Counted from the stretch's first letter, positions 8,984-17,980 are shown. The stretch: 64,000 nt of DNA from Thalassocella blandensis (GCA_902141825.1 CABFPG010000009.1:124001-188000); one strand, 5' to 3'. Made by a program: numbers and translations. Notes: generated from the letters alone by a model not told the origin.

Positions 8984-10420
8984 ATGTTTTTGCGCATATT
9001 CATTATTTTTATTCCTTTTATTTTAATTGCCTGCGGTGGCTCCAATTCAAATAGCGGCGGCAACTCTGCAGACACTTCAAGCTCCTCGTCCAGTAGCTCC
9101 TCATCAAGCAGTTCATCTTCGAGCAGCTCATCTTCCAGCAGTTCAAGTTCATCCAGCGGAACGCCTGTTGTATTACCTGAAGGGACAATAGAAACCTTAC
9201 CGGCATTCAATCTTTACACCGACAGCGGTGAAAGCATTACCAGCAAAGAAGATTATGTAACCGGGACCTATTCACTGACGGAAGACGAAGAACAATTGGC
9301 GGGTGGAACACTGCGAGTACGCGGGCGAGGGAATTCAACATGGGACTGGCCGAAAAAACCATTGCGTTTGAAATTTGATGACTCAGTACCGATGCTGGGC
9401 ATGCCCAAGAGTAAGAACTGGGTGTTGCTTGCGAATTACGCGGATAAAACGTTAATGCGAAACGATATTGCATTCATGTTAGGTGAACGCCTGCATTTTG
9501 ATTGGACCCCACGCGCACGCTATGTGGAGGTCTATGTAAACGGAGAATATCAAGGTGTTTATCAATTGGTAGAGCATATCCGTATTGATAATGATCGTAT
9601 CGACATGCACGAGCTGGAGGTGACTGACACTAGTGCGGAAACAATTTCCGGCGGCTATTTAATAGAGATCGATTTTCGCATGAGCCAGGATTACTGCGTA
9701 AACGCTGCCTATGATCCCGTATGTGTGGACGGGGTAAATACCGCTCGTGAAGAGGTGCTGTGCATGGATTCACTGCATGGCATGAATCCATTTTGCCTGG
9801 ATGAACCAGAGACACTGCTTGAGCCGGACTGGGCCGCACAACGCGATTATATAGAAAGCTATTTTGCAGCAACCGAAGCTGCGTTATTTGGAGAGAACTT
9901 CAAAGACCCTGACACCGGTTATGCAGCGTATCTTGATCTGGAGACGACAGTTGATTACTACATTATCAACGAACTATTAAAGAACCCCGACGGCGCCACA
10001 GCAAGCGCCTATTTAACCAAACAGCGAGACAAAAAGCTGATGTTTGGCCCCATCTGGGATTTTGATTTATCTCTGGGAAATGCAGGCTACAGCAACCTCG
10101 ACAAAACCTATGGCTGGCACATTCGCCAATCTCCCTGGTTTGCGCGACTGTTTGAAGATCCTGCGTTTGCGACCAAGGTGAAAACACGCTGGCAGGAGTT
10201 GAAAAATGACGGTTCGTTTGAACTGATATTTCTATATGCCGAAGCACGAGCAACCTGGCTGGCACAGGCACAACAGAGAAACTTTAATACCTGGCCAATA
10301 TTTTACTGGGAAAGCTGGTATACGCGTATCATCCTTGGGAGCTATGAAGGAGAAGTTGAAGAAATGATACGCTGGCAACGCGAGCGCTATCAATGGATAG
10401 ATAATCAATTCAGTCTGTAG
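8984..10420 (+). CDS. CotH-kinase family lipoprotein with poly-serine linker
   Basis: A 478-residue exported protein. The signal ends in LIACGG, a lipobox with Cys at about residue 17. A run of serines (about 31-58) forms a flexible linker, a hallmark of secreted proteins in Cellvibrio relatives. The rest is a CotH-type domain: an N-terminal beta region with RVRGRGNSTWDWPKKPLRLKF, then RNDIAFMLGERL, GEYQGVYQLVEHI and near the C-terminus GPIWDFDLSLGN, typical of CotH proteins. CotH of Bacillus is a protein kinase of spore-coat proteins. Bacterial homologues outside spore formers are often fused to carbohydrate-binding modules and their substrates are unknown. A surface location would need an external phosphate donor, so kinase activity is uncertain. 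Confidence 0.88.
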   Translation: MFLRIFIIFIPFILIACGGSNSNSGGNSADTSSSSSSSSSSSSSSSSSSSSSSSSSSSGTPVVLPEGTIETLPAFNLYTDSGESITSKEDYVTGTYSLTEDEEQLAGGTLRVRGRGNSTWDWPKKPLRLKFDDSVPMLGMPKSKNWVLLANYADKTLMRNDIAFMLGERLHFDWTPRARYVEVYVNGEYQGVYQLVEHIRIDNDRIDMHELEVTDTSAETISGGYLIEIDFRMSQDYCVNAAYDPVCVDGVNTAREEVLCMDSLHGMNPFCLDEPETLLEPDWAAQRDYIESYFAATEAALFGENFKDPDTGYAAYLDLETTVDYYIINELLKNPDGATASAYLTKQRDKKLMFGPIWDFDLSLGNAGYSNLDKTYGWHIRQSPWFARLFEDPAFATKVKTRWQELKNDGSFELIFLYAEARATWLAQAQQRNFNTWPIFYWESWYTRIILGSYEGEVEEMIRWQRERYQWIDNQFSL

Positions 10421-10478
10421 ATTGCCGCAGTAACTTATTTTTATTGGTTTTCTTATTTTCCATATCCTCCTTGTCGTA

Positions 10479-10526
10479 ACAGTAATCTCCATGCAAATAG
10501 ACTCTCAACAGCATGGAGATTACTGT
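10479..10526. repeat. Perfect 16-bp inverted repeat downstream of the CotH gene
   Basis: ACAGTAATCTCCATGC (10479-10494) and its exact reverse complement (10511-10526) flank a 16-base loop. There is no T-run on either side, so it is not a standard terminator. It may stabilise the 3' end of the CotH transcript or bind a protein. Confidence 0.7.
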
Positions 10527-10711
10527 CAAGCGTAAACATCCATCAAGTACGTCACAGCACTGTTCAGCAAAAACAGCTTTTACAGAAGTGCATTTTCAAG
10601 ATTCGTTATAAACCCCCTGTTTTTAAGCGCTTTTCCCTCTCAGTGAATGCATCACGATAAATATACTGCGATGATACCTAACGGTGAGCGTTCAACCTTA
10701 CCGTTACGATG

Positions 10712-10723
10712 TTAAGCGCTTAA
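10712..10723. promoter_or_regulatory. Palindrome TTAAGCGCTTAA, candidate operator
   Basis: A perfect 12-bp palindrome with a near copy (TTAAGCGCTTTT) at 10623-10634. Both lie 400-500 bp upstream of the porin gene, in otherwise featureless DNA. The factor is unknown. Confidence 0.35.
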
Positions 10724-11118
10724 TTTCGCCTTTATCAAATTTTATGGCGTTTGTAAAATGCCAGCATTTGACGTGTCGTTCATTCCACCTAGAAAAAATG
10801 AAATGCGCGGCTGCAATTGGCAATTTAATTCTCCAGATGTTAAAGTTTGCCGCTTAGTTCTTCTAATTTGCGCTAATTACCTGCGCAACTCCTTCGATGT
10901 CATTTAATTATTTATCAAAATTTTTACATGGCAACTTCTATCAAAGCAAAAATATCTACGTGAAATAAGGCATTTTTGCAGGTAAATAAGCGTAAAAACT
11001 AACATTTAAAATAATTAAATATAAAGCAGACGACACAATTAGACATTTCAAAAAATATAAATACAGCAATTTCTCACACAACATAAAATACCCAAATAAA
11101 GATTAAGGAGTTTATCTG

Positions 11119-12246
11119 ATGCTAATTTGGAAAAGCGTTTTAGCCTCTAACACTAGCAGCACGAAAAAAATATCGCGCTATTTTTATCTGAGCCTGGCAT
11201 TACTTTTCAGCCAATCCACCTGGGCGGAACTGTCCACGGGAGTGTGGTTTAATTATCGCTACGTCACAGATTCCGGAGGCACATCAGATGAGCGCGATGC
11301 GGATACGTTTGGTGATATTCAAAGCGAAGCTTTAATTTTATATCTGGACGACCAGGTTAAAGATTCCCCCTGGAAATTATCTGGTGAAGTGCGCTTCGGC
11401 CCCGGCTCATTTACAGACCGCGCAAACAATTCCACCGGCGATAATTTTACCTTGCATAAAGCCTGGCTCGCATATCAATTTGACGAGAACAGTGAACTTA
11501 AAATAGGTAAAAGCCAAGTCCCCTTTGGCTGGAAAACTGTCAACTTCTGGCCCGGTGATTTACTCCAGGCCGGCTACGGCGACCAAATGGACGTCGGTGT
11601 AAAATTTACATCAACACGATCATCCTTAACCTATGACCTAGCTTATTACCATGCCGATGACTGGGGCGAAACCAGCACAGATACCGTTGATGACAACGGT
11701 CACTGGGGCAGCAGCACCACTTACCGCAAAGTACAAACCTTGGTTGCCAACGCACTCTACCAATTTAATGATCAACATGGTCTTGGTGTTTCGCTTCAAA
11801 GCGGAAAACTTCAGGACTTAACGGGAATCAACCCGGAAAATCCCGTCGACGGAAGTCACAGCGGCGCCCTGCTGTACTACCTGGGTAACTTTAATAAATT
11901 CAATGTTAAAGCCGAAGTTATGCAGGTAGAGCGCAGCTTGCCAGCAGATTACGTCAGCAGCTCCGGTGTAATGGAAGACATCGACAACAATCGCGCTGCC
12001 GTTGAATTCGGATACCGTGAAGGCAACTGGTATTGGTATCTGGACGCAACGATGGCCGAGCCGGGCGACCAAACCAACAGCGACGTCGACACCGTTACTG
12101 CAATTGCACCGGGTGTCAGCTATGACTACGGTCCAGGCTGGTTTTATTTTGAAGCCCTCAGTCAGGATGGCTATGTCGATCGTAATGGTGAAATTGGTGA
12201 AGGTGATTTTTCTGCACTGTATGTTTCAGTGGATTATTACTTTTAG
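11119..12246 (+). CDS. Outer-membrane porin-like protein
   Basis: A 375-residue protein with a signal peptide ending around QSTWA (residue 36). The mature part alternates polar and hydrophobic residues in short strands and ends in VSVDYYF, a C-terminal aromatic residue as needed for outer-membrane beta-barrel insertion. It resembles phosphate-selective/DcaP-type porins (KAWLAYQFDENSELKIGKSQVPFGW). A strong Shine-Dalgarno sequence (AAGGAG) precedes the ATG. A BCCT transporter gene follows after 41 bases, so the two are probably cotranscribed and the porin may serve the same betaine- or choline-like solute across the outer membrane. Substrate cannot be read from sequence. Confidence 0.82.
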   Translation: MLIWKSVLASNTSSTKKISRYFYLSLALLFSQSTWAELSTGVWFNYRYVTDSGGTSDERDADTFGDIQSEALILYLDDQVKDSPWKLSGEVRFGPGSFTDRANNSTGDNFTLHKAWLAYQFDENSELKIGKSQVPFGWKTVNFWPGDLLQAGYGDQMDVGVKFTSTRSSLTYDLAYYHADDWGETSTDTVDDNGHWGSSTTYRKVQTLVANALYQFNDQHGLGVSLQSGKLQDLTGINPENPVDGSHSGALLYYLGNFNKFNVKAEVMQVERSLPADYVSSSGVMEDIDNNRAAVEFGYREGNWYWYLDATMAEPGDQTNSDVDTVTAIAPGVSYDYGPGWFYFEALSQDGYVDRNGEIGEGDFSALYVSVDYYF

Positions 12247-12287
12247 ATTTTCATCACCCTTAGATTTCACAGATTCGGAGCAAACGC

Positions 12288-13904
12288 ATGATACTTGCAA
12301 AACTGAAAGAACTGCGCGATCGCTATGATACAGATTTTGAAATTGGGCAAGATAATATTCGCCCAATGGGGATGGAACTACATAATCCCGTTTTCTTTGT
12401 CAGCGCTGCGTTAATCATCTTATTCGTCATTGGAACCTTACTTTTCCCGGGTAAGGCGAGCACTTTACTTGGCGGAGCAAAAACCTGGACTATTGAAAAC
12501 TTCGACTGGTTATTTATGGCCAGCGGCAATATTTTCGTACTTTTCTGTCTGGCCTTAATCTTTTTACCCGTGGGTAAAATACGCCTGGGCGGAAAAGATG
12601 CGACGCCAGATTTTTCCACCACCTCCTGGTTTGCGATGCTTTTTGCAGCGGGCATGGGAATTGGCTTAATGTTTTGGAGTGTGGCAGAACCCGTTGCCTA
12701 TTACACCAATTGGTATGGCACTCCCCTGAACGCAGAGCCTCGCACCCTGGAAGGCGCTAAAACAGGAATGGGAGCGACCATGTTTCACTGGGGAGTACAT
12801 CCCTGGGCAATTTACGCTGTTGTTGCTTTATCCCTGGCATTTTTCTCTTTTAATAAAGGTATGCCACTGACGATACGCTCCGCGTTTTATCCACTGCTTG
12901 GTGAGCGTGTGTGGGGGTGGCCAGGTCATGTCATTGACACACTCGCGGTACTAGCAACAATTTTTGGTTTGGCCACGTCATTGGGACTCGGTGCAAAGCA
13001 GGCAGCTGGTGGTTTAAATTTCTTATTTGATATTCCCAATGAAATCATCACTCAAATCGCCATTATTATTGTCGTCACCGGTATCGCAATAGTGAGCGTA
13101 GTACGCGGCGTGGATGGCGGTGTGAAATTGCTCAGTAATTTCAATATGGGGCTGGCTTTGCTGTTGCTTCTGTTTATTATTTTCGTCGGGCCAACGCTGG
13201 CTGTACTCGGCTGGATAGGACTTACCGGCCTGCATTACATTGAAAATATTTTGCCCCTGAGTAACTGGATCAACCGAGAAGACCAAACCTGGTTGCATGG
13301 CTGGACAGTGTTTTACTGGGCCTGGTGGATTTCATGGTCGCCTTTTGTCGGGATGTTCATTGCGCGTATTTCCAAAGGTAGAACCATTCGTGAATTTCTT
13401 ACAGCAGTACTCATTGTACCCTGCTTAGTCACCATTATTTGGATGGGCGCGTTTGGTGGTACCGCATTGGAACAAAGTATGAATGGTATTGGAGAACTTG
13501 CTCAGGGGATCGACGATGTTGCACTGGCAATGTTCCACATGCTTGATCATTTGCCACTGGCAAGTATTACCAGCTTTCTTGGAATCTTGTTGGTCCTGAC
13601 ATTTTTCGTAACCTCATCTGATTCCGGCTCCCTGGTCATAGACTCCATTACCGCAGGTGGAAAAGTTGATGCTCCCGTTCCGCAACGCGTTTTTTGGGCG
13701 TCGATGGAAGGTTTAATTGCATGTGCATTGTTGTTTGGCGGCGGGAAAAAAGCACTCGACGCTCTGCAAGCAGGTGCTATTTCTACTGGCTTACCCTTTA
13801 CATTCGTTCTGCTCCTTATGTGCATCAGTTTATACAAAGGACTGAAACACGAGTTGTTAATCAATAAATACGAAAAGAAAGCCATTCAGGAAAATTTACT
13901 GTAA
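12288..13904 (+). CDS. BCCT family betaine/choline/carnitine transporter
   Basis: A 538-residue inner-membrane protein with about twelve hydrophobic segments. Family signatures are AAGMGIGLMFWSVAEP (about 120-136) and the tryptophan-rich segment YWAWWISWSPFVGMFIARI (about 345-363). BCCT carriers take up quaternary ammonium compounds such as glycine betaine, choline or carnitine with sodium or protons. The cytoplasmic C-terminal tail is short, which argues against an elaborate BetP-like osmosensor and for nutritive uptake or a simple osmolyte carrier. GGAG lies eight bases before the ATG. It is the second gene of an operon with the upstream porin and is followed by a terminator. Confidence 0.95.
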   Translation: MILAKLKELRDRYDTDFEIGQDNIRPMGMELHNPVFFVSAALIILFVIGTLLFPGKASTLLGGAKTWTIENFDWLFMASGNIFVLFCLALIFLPVGKIRLGGKDATPDFSTTSWFAMLFAAGMGIGLMFWSVAEPVAYYTNWYGTPLNAEPRTLEGAKTGMGATMFHWGVHPWAIYAVVALSLAFFSFNKGMPLTIRSAFYPLLGERVWGWPGHVIDTLAVLATIFGLATSLGLGAKQAAGGLNFLFDIPNEIITQIAIIIVVTGIAIVSVVRGVDGGVKLLSNFNMGLALLLLLFIIFVGPTLAVLGWIGLTGLHYIENILPLSNWINREDQTWLHGWTVFYWAWWISWSPFVGMFIARISKGRTIREFLTAVLIVPCLVTIIWMGAFGGTALEQSMNGIGELAQGIDDVALAMFHMLDHLPLASITSFLGILLVLTFFVTSSDSGSLVIDSITAGGKVDAPVPQRVFWASMEGLIACALLFGGGKKALDALQAGAISTGLPFTFVLLLMCISLYKGLKHELLINKYEKKAIQENLL

Positions 13905-13943
13905 GCACTTACTTGGTAAAGTAAAAAACGACTGAACTTCATT

Positions 13944-13993
13944 ACGCTTTTTCTTTCTTGCCTTTTCAGCAGCGAGAAAGAGAAAGCGTTTTT
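13944..13993 (+). terminator. Terminator of the porin/BCCT operon
   Basis: A 15-bp stem with one G-U pair (13944-13958 with 13975-13989), a 16-base loop and a run of five T residues. Confidence 0.85.
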
Positions 13994-14303
13994 CATTTCA
14001 CTGAAGTACCGCAAAAGCATTAAGAACTTATTCGCAACAGAGCGTTCAGCAACAACCAATGCAATTGGGGTTAGCAACAGTCATTAGCAAAAGCCTTAAG
14101 TGAGCATTTAAGCGAACAAAACCTCCCGTTACTCTTTTATACCCATTTAAAGCGCCCTGCCACTCCTGCGTCACTTCGCATTTTTCTCTTCCTTTTTATC
14201 CCACATATCGAATTTCCACGATTTTTTATGGTATTTGCGCCGAAAGGTCAGCAAGATAGAACGCATCAAAAATAACAATATAAAAAGACGGGTACGGTTG
14301 ATA
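13994..14303. other. Intergenic region before the DUF5107 gene
   Basis: I see no gene or convincing regulatory site in this stretch. A TTG-initiated extension of the next gene from 14235 is possible but would place a highly basic stretch before the lipoprotein signal. Confidence 0.45.
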
Positions 14304-15872
14304 ATGCGAATTTTACTCTTAATGGTCATACTTAGCGGCATCTTACAGGCATGTGGCGGTGGAGGTGGTGGTAGTACAACACCCAATCCAACAATTACAC
14401 CAGCCCCATCGCCAAGCACAAGTCCATCGCCAACCCCAACACTCAGTCCAACAGTGACCCCCACATCAAGTCCGAGTCCGAGTCCAAGCGTATCACCAAC
14501 ACCCTCCCCAAGTGTGTATCCCGGTCAGGCGGAACTGCCGATGCCTCTACCTATGGAAATCAACACCGATGATCAGGTCACGCTGTCTCAATCCACGTAC
14601 ACCTATACGCACTGGGCATATTCGCTGGATAGTGAGAATGCCATCGAGAGCGTTAACTACAACCAGTTAGACACTACCGTCTACGATGTCTGGGTGATGG
14701 AAAACCGTTATTTGAAAGTTACATTACTGCCAGAATATGGTGGCCGTATCCTGTCGATCTACAACAAGCTTACCGAGCATGAAGAACTCTATCAAAACCC
14801 CGTCGGTTCACCTTATCTCAATAACTACGGTATATTTTATTACGATTGGCTAATGGTACTCGGTGGTATTTTCCCCACCTTCCCCGAGCCAGAACATGGT
14901 AAAACCTGGTTGCTGCCCTGGCATATGGAAATCGTCGATGGCGGAGGCCAAATTGCCACTATCCGAATGTATATACAGGATGAGATCAATTACTCACAAA
15001 AGCCCGGACGCTACAACAATGGTGTGACCAATATTATTTGTACCTTTACTGTTAGCTTGAAAGCTGGCCGAACGGCGGTAGATACTGTGGTAACTTTGGA
15101 AAACCCCACAGATCAAACGCAGACCTATGAATACTGGACCAATACCACGTTAACACCCGGTTCCGATCCAGCCGATCCGCGAGCTACAGACGGACTGGAA
15201 ATGGTCGCTGACATCAGCGCGCTGAGTTATGGTGTGGGAGATTATGGAATTTTACAAAACGAAACCCCCACCTGGCCGGTGATCAAAGATTTCGTTAATC
15301 ATGAAATTGCCGGCATTGCCTACCCCGCACCGGACATTAGCAACACCAATGTGTGGGGCGCCATTAATCACGATAATGGCGAAGGTATATTTCGTATTGC
15401 CGACAACACCATCACCAAAGGTTTAAAAATCTGGACATTCGGACGCGACAATACGCTTAACCTTGATCCTTTCGGCAATACCACTAACGATTCAAATTTT
15501 GAGAGACCTTATGTAGAACTCTGGGCGGGAATATCACGCTTTTTCTTTGAAGACGCTCAGATAGCAGCGGAAAGCTATTTCCACATCCCTGAAATATACA
15601 GCCCCAGCGTGGGGTTAAGTTACGTCACCCATGCCAGTGACGACGTGCTGGTTAACACCTCAGGCACACGATTAGAAATGTATTTCTTAACACCAGACCA
15701 GGATTACCGTGTCGTAATATCGCAAGGCTCAGTGGGCATGATTGACAATATCATTACACCAGATCCTGCTAACGGCAACTACATAGAGGGTTTGTCAAAC
15801 CCAGGGGACGGACAAACCAATCTTAGTATTTTCGATGCAGCAGGGCAGGAAGTCCTCAATGTCGATTTTTAA
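14304..15872 (+). CDS. DUF5107-type lipoprotein with Pro/Ser/Thr-rich linker
   Basis: A 522-residue exported protein. I chose the ATG at 14304 because it places a clean lipoprotein signal (LSGILQAC) directly at the N-terminus. A glycine run and a Thr/Pro/Ser linker (about 25-75) follow. The globular part begins around residue 90 with YLKVTLLPEYGGRILSIYNK, a sequence typical of DUF5107, which has a galactose-mutarotase-like beta-sandwich. No enzyme motif could be assigned. By analogy it binds or processes a carbohydrate at the cell surface. Its linker architecture is the same as in the DUF1800 and GH17 lipoproteins of this window, suggesting display at the outer membrane. Confidence 0.78.
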   Translation: MRILLLMVILSGILQACGGGGGGSTTPNPTITPAPSPSTSPSPTPTLSPTVTPTSSPSPSPSVSPTPSPSVYPGQAELPMPLPMEINTDDQVTLSQSTYTYTHWAYSLDSENAIESVNYNQLDTTVYDVWVMENRYLKVTLLPEYGGRILSIYNKLTEHEELYQNPVGSPYLNNYGIFYYDWLMVLGGIFPTFPEPEHGKTWLLPWHMEIVDGGGQIATIRMYIQDEINYSQKPGRYNNGVTNIICTFTVSLKAGRTAVDTVVTLENPTDQTQTYEYWTNTTLTPGSDPADPRATDGLEMVADISALSYGVGDYGILQNETPTWPVIKDFVNHEIAGIAYPAPDISNTNVWGAINHDNGEGIFRIADNTITKGLKIWTFGRDNTLNLDPFGNTTNDSNFERPYVELWAGISRFFFEDAQIAAESYFHIPEIYSPSVGLSYVTHASDDVLVNTSGTRLEMYFLTPDQDYRVVISQGSVGMIDNIITPDPANGNYIEGLSNPGDGQTNLSIFDAAGQEVLNVDF

Positions 15873-16698
15873 TTGGCGGTTATAAAAACGCAATGATGTT
15901 TGAATTAAATTGTGAATTGTCAATCAAGCAATAACAAGGTATAGATATTGAGCAATAGCTCGTTTATACTTGCGCGAAATTTTATAGCACACTGAATTTA
16001 ACCAGTAGACAGGACACTTGGCTTAGCCATATTAATTGACTTAACACCATGTTAATGACTTTTTCGACATATAACTGTAACCATTGCGAGATATGCGAAC
16101 GCATTGTATTGGCATGGCTAAAACCATGTATCAACAATGATGGGCAAAGTCCACGTGCGCCATTTTTAGTTGTCTACTAGTGTCAAAGTGATCTGGTAGG
16201 CAAACCGCCTTCCAGAGTAGAGTTTCAGACATCAATCAAACCCGGAAGGCACAACCTTTCGGGTTTTTTTTCGCCTGAATAAAAATGGAAACAACGTTCA
16301 ACATTACACAAAGGAAATTTTTTATCAGTGAGTTTTAGAACATTTTTTTATAAATGAAACACGCTTTATCTGACCTTAAGTGTTAGCAGTGAAAGTGCCG
16401 GTTAAGCACGGATTTTCACCGCTAACACTCGCCCCGAATATTGCCGAAAGTCGCGATAGGATAAGTAACGCTTAAGGAATACCAAACACATTGAAAGGCA
16501 TATAACTTTTCAAACTAAGTTCAGTATTTAACGTTAACGCGCACTCTTGCAGATGGATATTTCTTTGCGTAACCTTTAAAAACATTCACGGCAGCAACAA
16601 AGTGGCTCTGCAAGTGACAATGGATGATTGCCAGCTCTTTGTACACAAGTACTATCTGCAAATTATTAATAACACATAAGGTTTAAACATTTAGCGCC
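15873..16698. other. Long non-coding stretch with an attenuator-like element
   Basis: More than 800 bases without a convincing coding frame. The clearest object is a terminator at 16239-16272 with a possible competing pairing upstream (described separately). The rest is AT-rich. A transcribed regulatory RNA ending at that terminator is possible, but I could not match it to a known RNA family. Confidence 0.45.
16207..16272 (+). terminator. Terminator with overlapping antiterminator-like pairing
   Basis: AACCCGGAAGG (16239-16249) pairs with CCTTTCGGGTT (16255-16265) followed by a T-run, a good intrinsic terminator. GCCTTCC (16207-16213) is the exact complement of GGAAGGC (16244-16250), which overlaps the left terminator arm. 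The two structures are mutually exclusive, as in attenuators and riboswitch expression platforms. No coding region follows closely, which weakens the case. Confidence 0.6.
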
Positions 16699-16905
16699 AT
16701 GAAAGTATTGATATCACAATGCAGCACAAGCACAAAAACACAGACGGGTATAAATCACTATTCCCAAATGCTCATGATGCAGGCCGATCAAACTGGCAAA
16801 AATGTAAAACAGGTGAATACAAAGCATAGTTGCAGGGACTGCGCGCCGCGATTCACTACAGTATGCGGTGACCATGAAGGGACATTCATTGCACTTAATA
16901 TGTAG
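16699..16905 (+). CDS. Doubtful small frame, 68 residues
   Basis: The ATG has no Shine-Dalgarno sequence in range. The product is rich in Gln, Thr and Asn and contains a Cys-rich stretch SCRDCAPRFTTVC near its C-terminus that could bind a metal. It ends just before two hairpins, the second a terminator, so the locus is probably transcribed. It could equally be an unrecognised small RNA. Confidence 0.22.
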   Translation: MKVLISQCSTSTKTQTGINHYSQMLMMQADQTGKNVKQVNTKHSCRDCAPRFTTVCGDHEGTFIALNM

Positions 16906-16915
16906 CTTTCTTTAA

Positions 16916-16983
16916 CGGAAGGCTAATGCCTTCCGGTATTCCATGATTGAAACCCCGGCTGGCATCCCCAACCGGGGTTTTTT
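16916..16983 (+). terminator. Hairpin followed by a strong intrinsic terminator
   Basis: CGGAAGGC/GCCTTCCG forms a hairpin at 16916-16935. AAACCCCGG (16950-16958) then pairs with CCGGGGTTT (16972-16980), followed by T residues. This marks the 3' end of a transcript from the preceding stretch. Confidence 0.85.
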
Positions 16984-17013
16984 ATGGAGGGTGCTTCGTT
17001 ACTTTTCATAAAA

Positions 17014-17082
17014 ATGCAGGGAAGCACGCAGGGAATCATGCAAAAAAACCTGCAGGGAAGCGCACAGGAAGAAATACAGGAG
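17014..17082 (+). repeat. Short CAGGGAA repeats
   Basis: CAGGGAAGC or CAGGGAATC occurs at 17017, 17029 and 17053, with shortened copies at about 17064 and 17077. They fall in a 39-codon frame (16984-17103) that would repeat Gln-Gly, but that frame starts in the T-run of the terminator and has no ribosome-binding site, so I do not call a gene. Confidence 0.4.
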
Positions 17083-17176
17083 TATACGTTCACACGGATG
17101 TGATTTACCTATTGTAAAAACGCGTATCTTGAACTGAGACTCTTACGCAAATGAGAAACAATATAAGGAGATCACC

Positions 17177-17731
17177 ATGACAAAGGTTTTGCGACTGGAT
17201 TTATCCGGCACACCAACCGCCTGGCTTTCAGCAGAAGCCGCCGCTCTCGCCTATACGCGAAACATGGTGAAATGGGAACTGGGAAACACTCAACACATTT
17301 TGCGCGGCGGCGTTAACCAAGCAGGTAAACGTTCCTATCTATGCTTGCGTCCTGTCATCGCCACCACAGGATTAATTTTTCCTCCGGGCAAGGCGGAAAA
17401 TTTTAATAATCGCATGCTGTTTAAACGCGATAATTTTCGGTGTATGTATTGCGGTGAAAAAGGCGATGTTCGAGCTCTTACACGAGATCACATTATTCCA
17501 AGTTCACGTGGAGGTAAGGATATTTGGGAAAATGTCGTTGCGGCGTGTAAGCGCTGTAACCACTACAAAGCGAACCGTACGCCGGAGGAAGCGAACATGT
17601 CGTTACTGGCAATTCCTTTTCGCCCGAATGTGTTTGAAGCCATGTACCTTGCACAACATACGATTCTGGCGGATCAAATGGAATATCTGGAAAAGAGATT
17701 TTCCGGCAAACGCATTTGGCAGGCGGCGTAA
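17177..17731 (+). CDS. HNH endonuclease family protein
   Basis: A 184-residue protein. The HNH module occupies about residues 92-145: CMYCG provides the first Cys pair, LTRDHIIPSSRGG the DH of the active site, WENVVAACKRCN the Asn and second Cys pair, then HYKANRTPEEA. This McrA-like arrangement binds a structural zinc and cuts DNA with one catalytic metal. The N-terminal 90 residues are unlike the core and may be a recognition part. Such stand-alone HNH proteins are common in Gammaproteobacteria and are of unknown role. I see no methylase, intein or phage genes nearby. A very strong ribosome-binding site (AAGGAG) precedes the ATG by seven bases. Confidence 0.88.
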   Translation: MTKVLRLDLSGTPTAWLSAEAAALAYTRNMVKWELGNTQHILRGGVNQAGKRSYLCLRPVIATTGLIFPPGKAENFNNRMLFKRDNFRCMYCGEKGDVRALTRDHIIPSSRGGKDIWENVVAACKRCNHYKANRTPEEANMSLLAIPFRPNVFEAMYLAQHTILADQMEYLEKRFSGKRIWQAA

Positions 17732-17908
17732 GTCAATATTCGATAAGCCGTTTGTTATACAGAAGTTTATTTTTCTTGCCTTGTTTTGTTGATCTAGTTT
17801 TGCTGCGCTTGGTTCGTTTTTCTTAGTTCGCAGTACGGGTTATACCAGACTGTCACTAGCGTTTTTAACGAGTTGTGTACCGATTAACAACAGGAATAAA
17901 CTGCTACC

Positions 17909-17980
17909 GCTTTTGTAGTTCAGCCGATAGGGCAATCGAACTCAACTCGATACGGCGCGGGTTCAACCTCTTCCAAGAAA
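17909..17980 (+). other. tRNA-like sequence, degenerate
   Basis: The stretch shows the order of a tRNA: TAGTTCAG...GGGCA (D arm, 17916-17934), a perfect 5-bp anticodon-like stem ATCGA/TCGAT around a 7-base loop (17935-17951), a 5-base variable region and GCGGGTTCAACC (T arm, 17957-17968). The triplet in anticodon position is TCA, but the base before it is C rather than the near-invariant T. The T stem has a mismatch and two wobble pairs, the acceptor stem lacks its two outer pairs, and there is no CCA. It is best read as a tRNA remnant or mimic, not a working tRNA. Confidence 0.35.

Larger units (their letters stand above)
10421..11118. other. Long AT-rich intergenic region before the porin/BCCT operon
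   Basis: About 700 bases with no coding frame I would support. Besides the 16-bp inverted repeat it holds two related palindromes, TTAAGCGCTTTT at 10623-10634 and the perfect TTAAGCGCTTAA at 10712-10723, spaced 89 bases apart. They may be operators for the downstream operon. Confidence 0.5.

Noticed and set aside
16100-16240. A cyclic-di-GMP or similar riboswitch before the terminator
   Set aside because: A GGGCAAAG word is present but the conserved helices and receptor sequences of GEMM-type RNAs are not in place.
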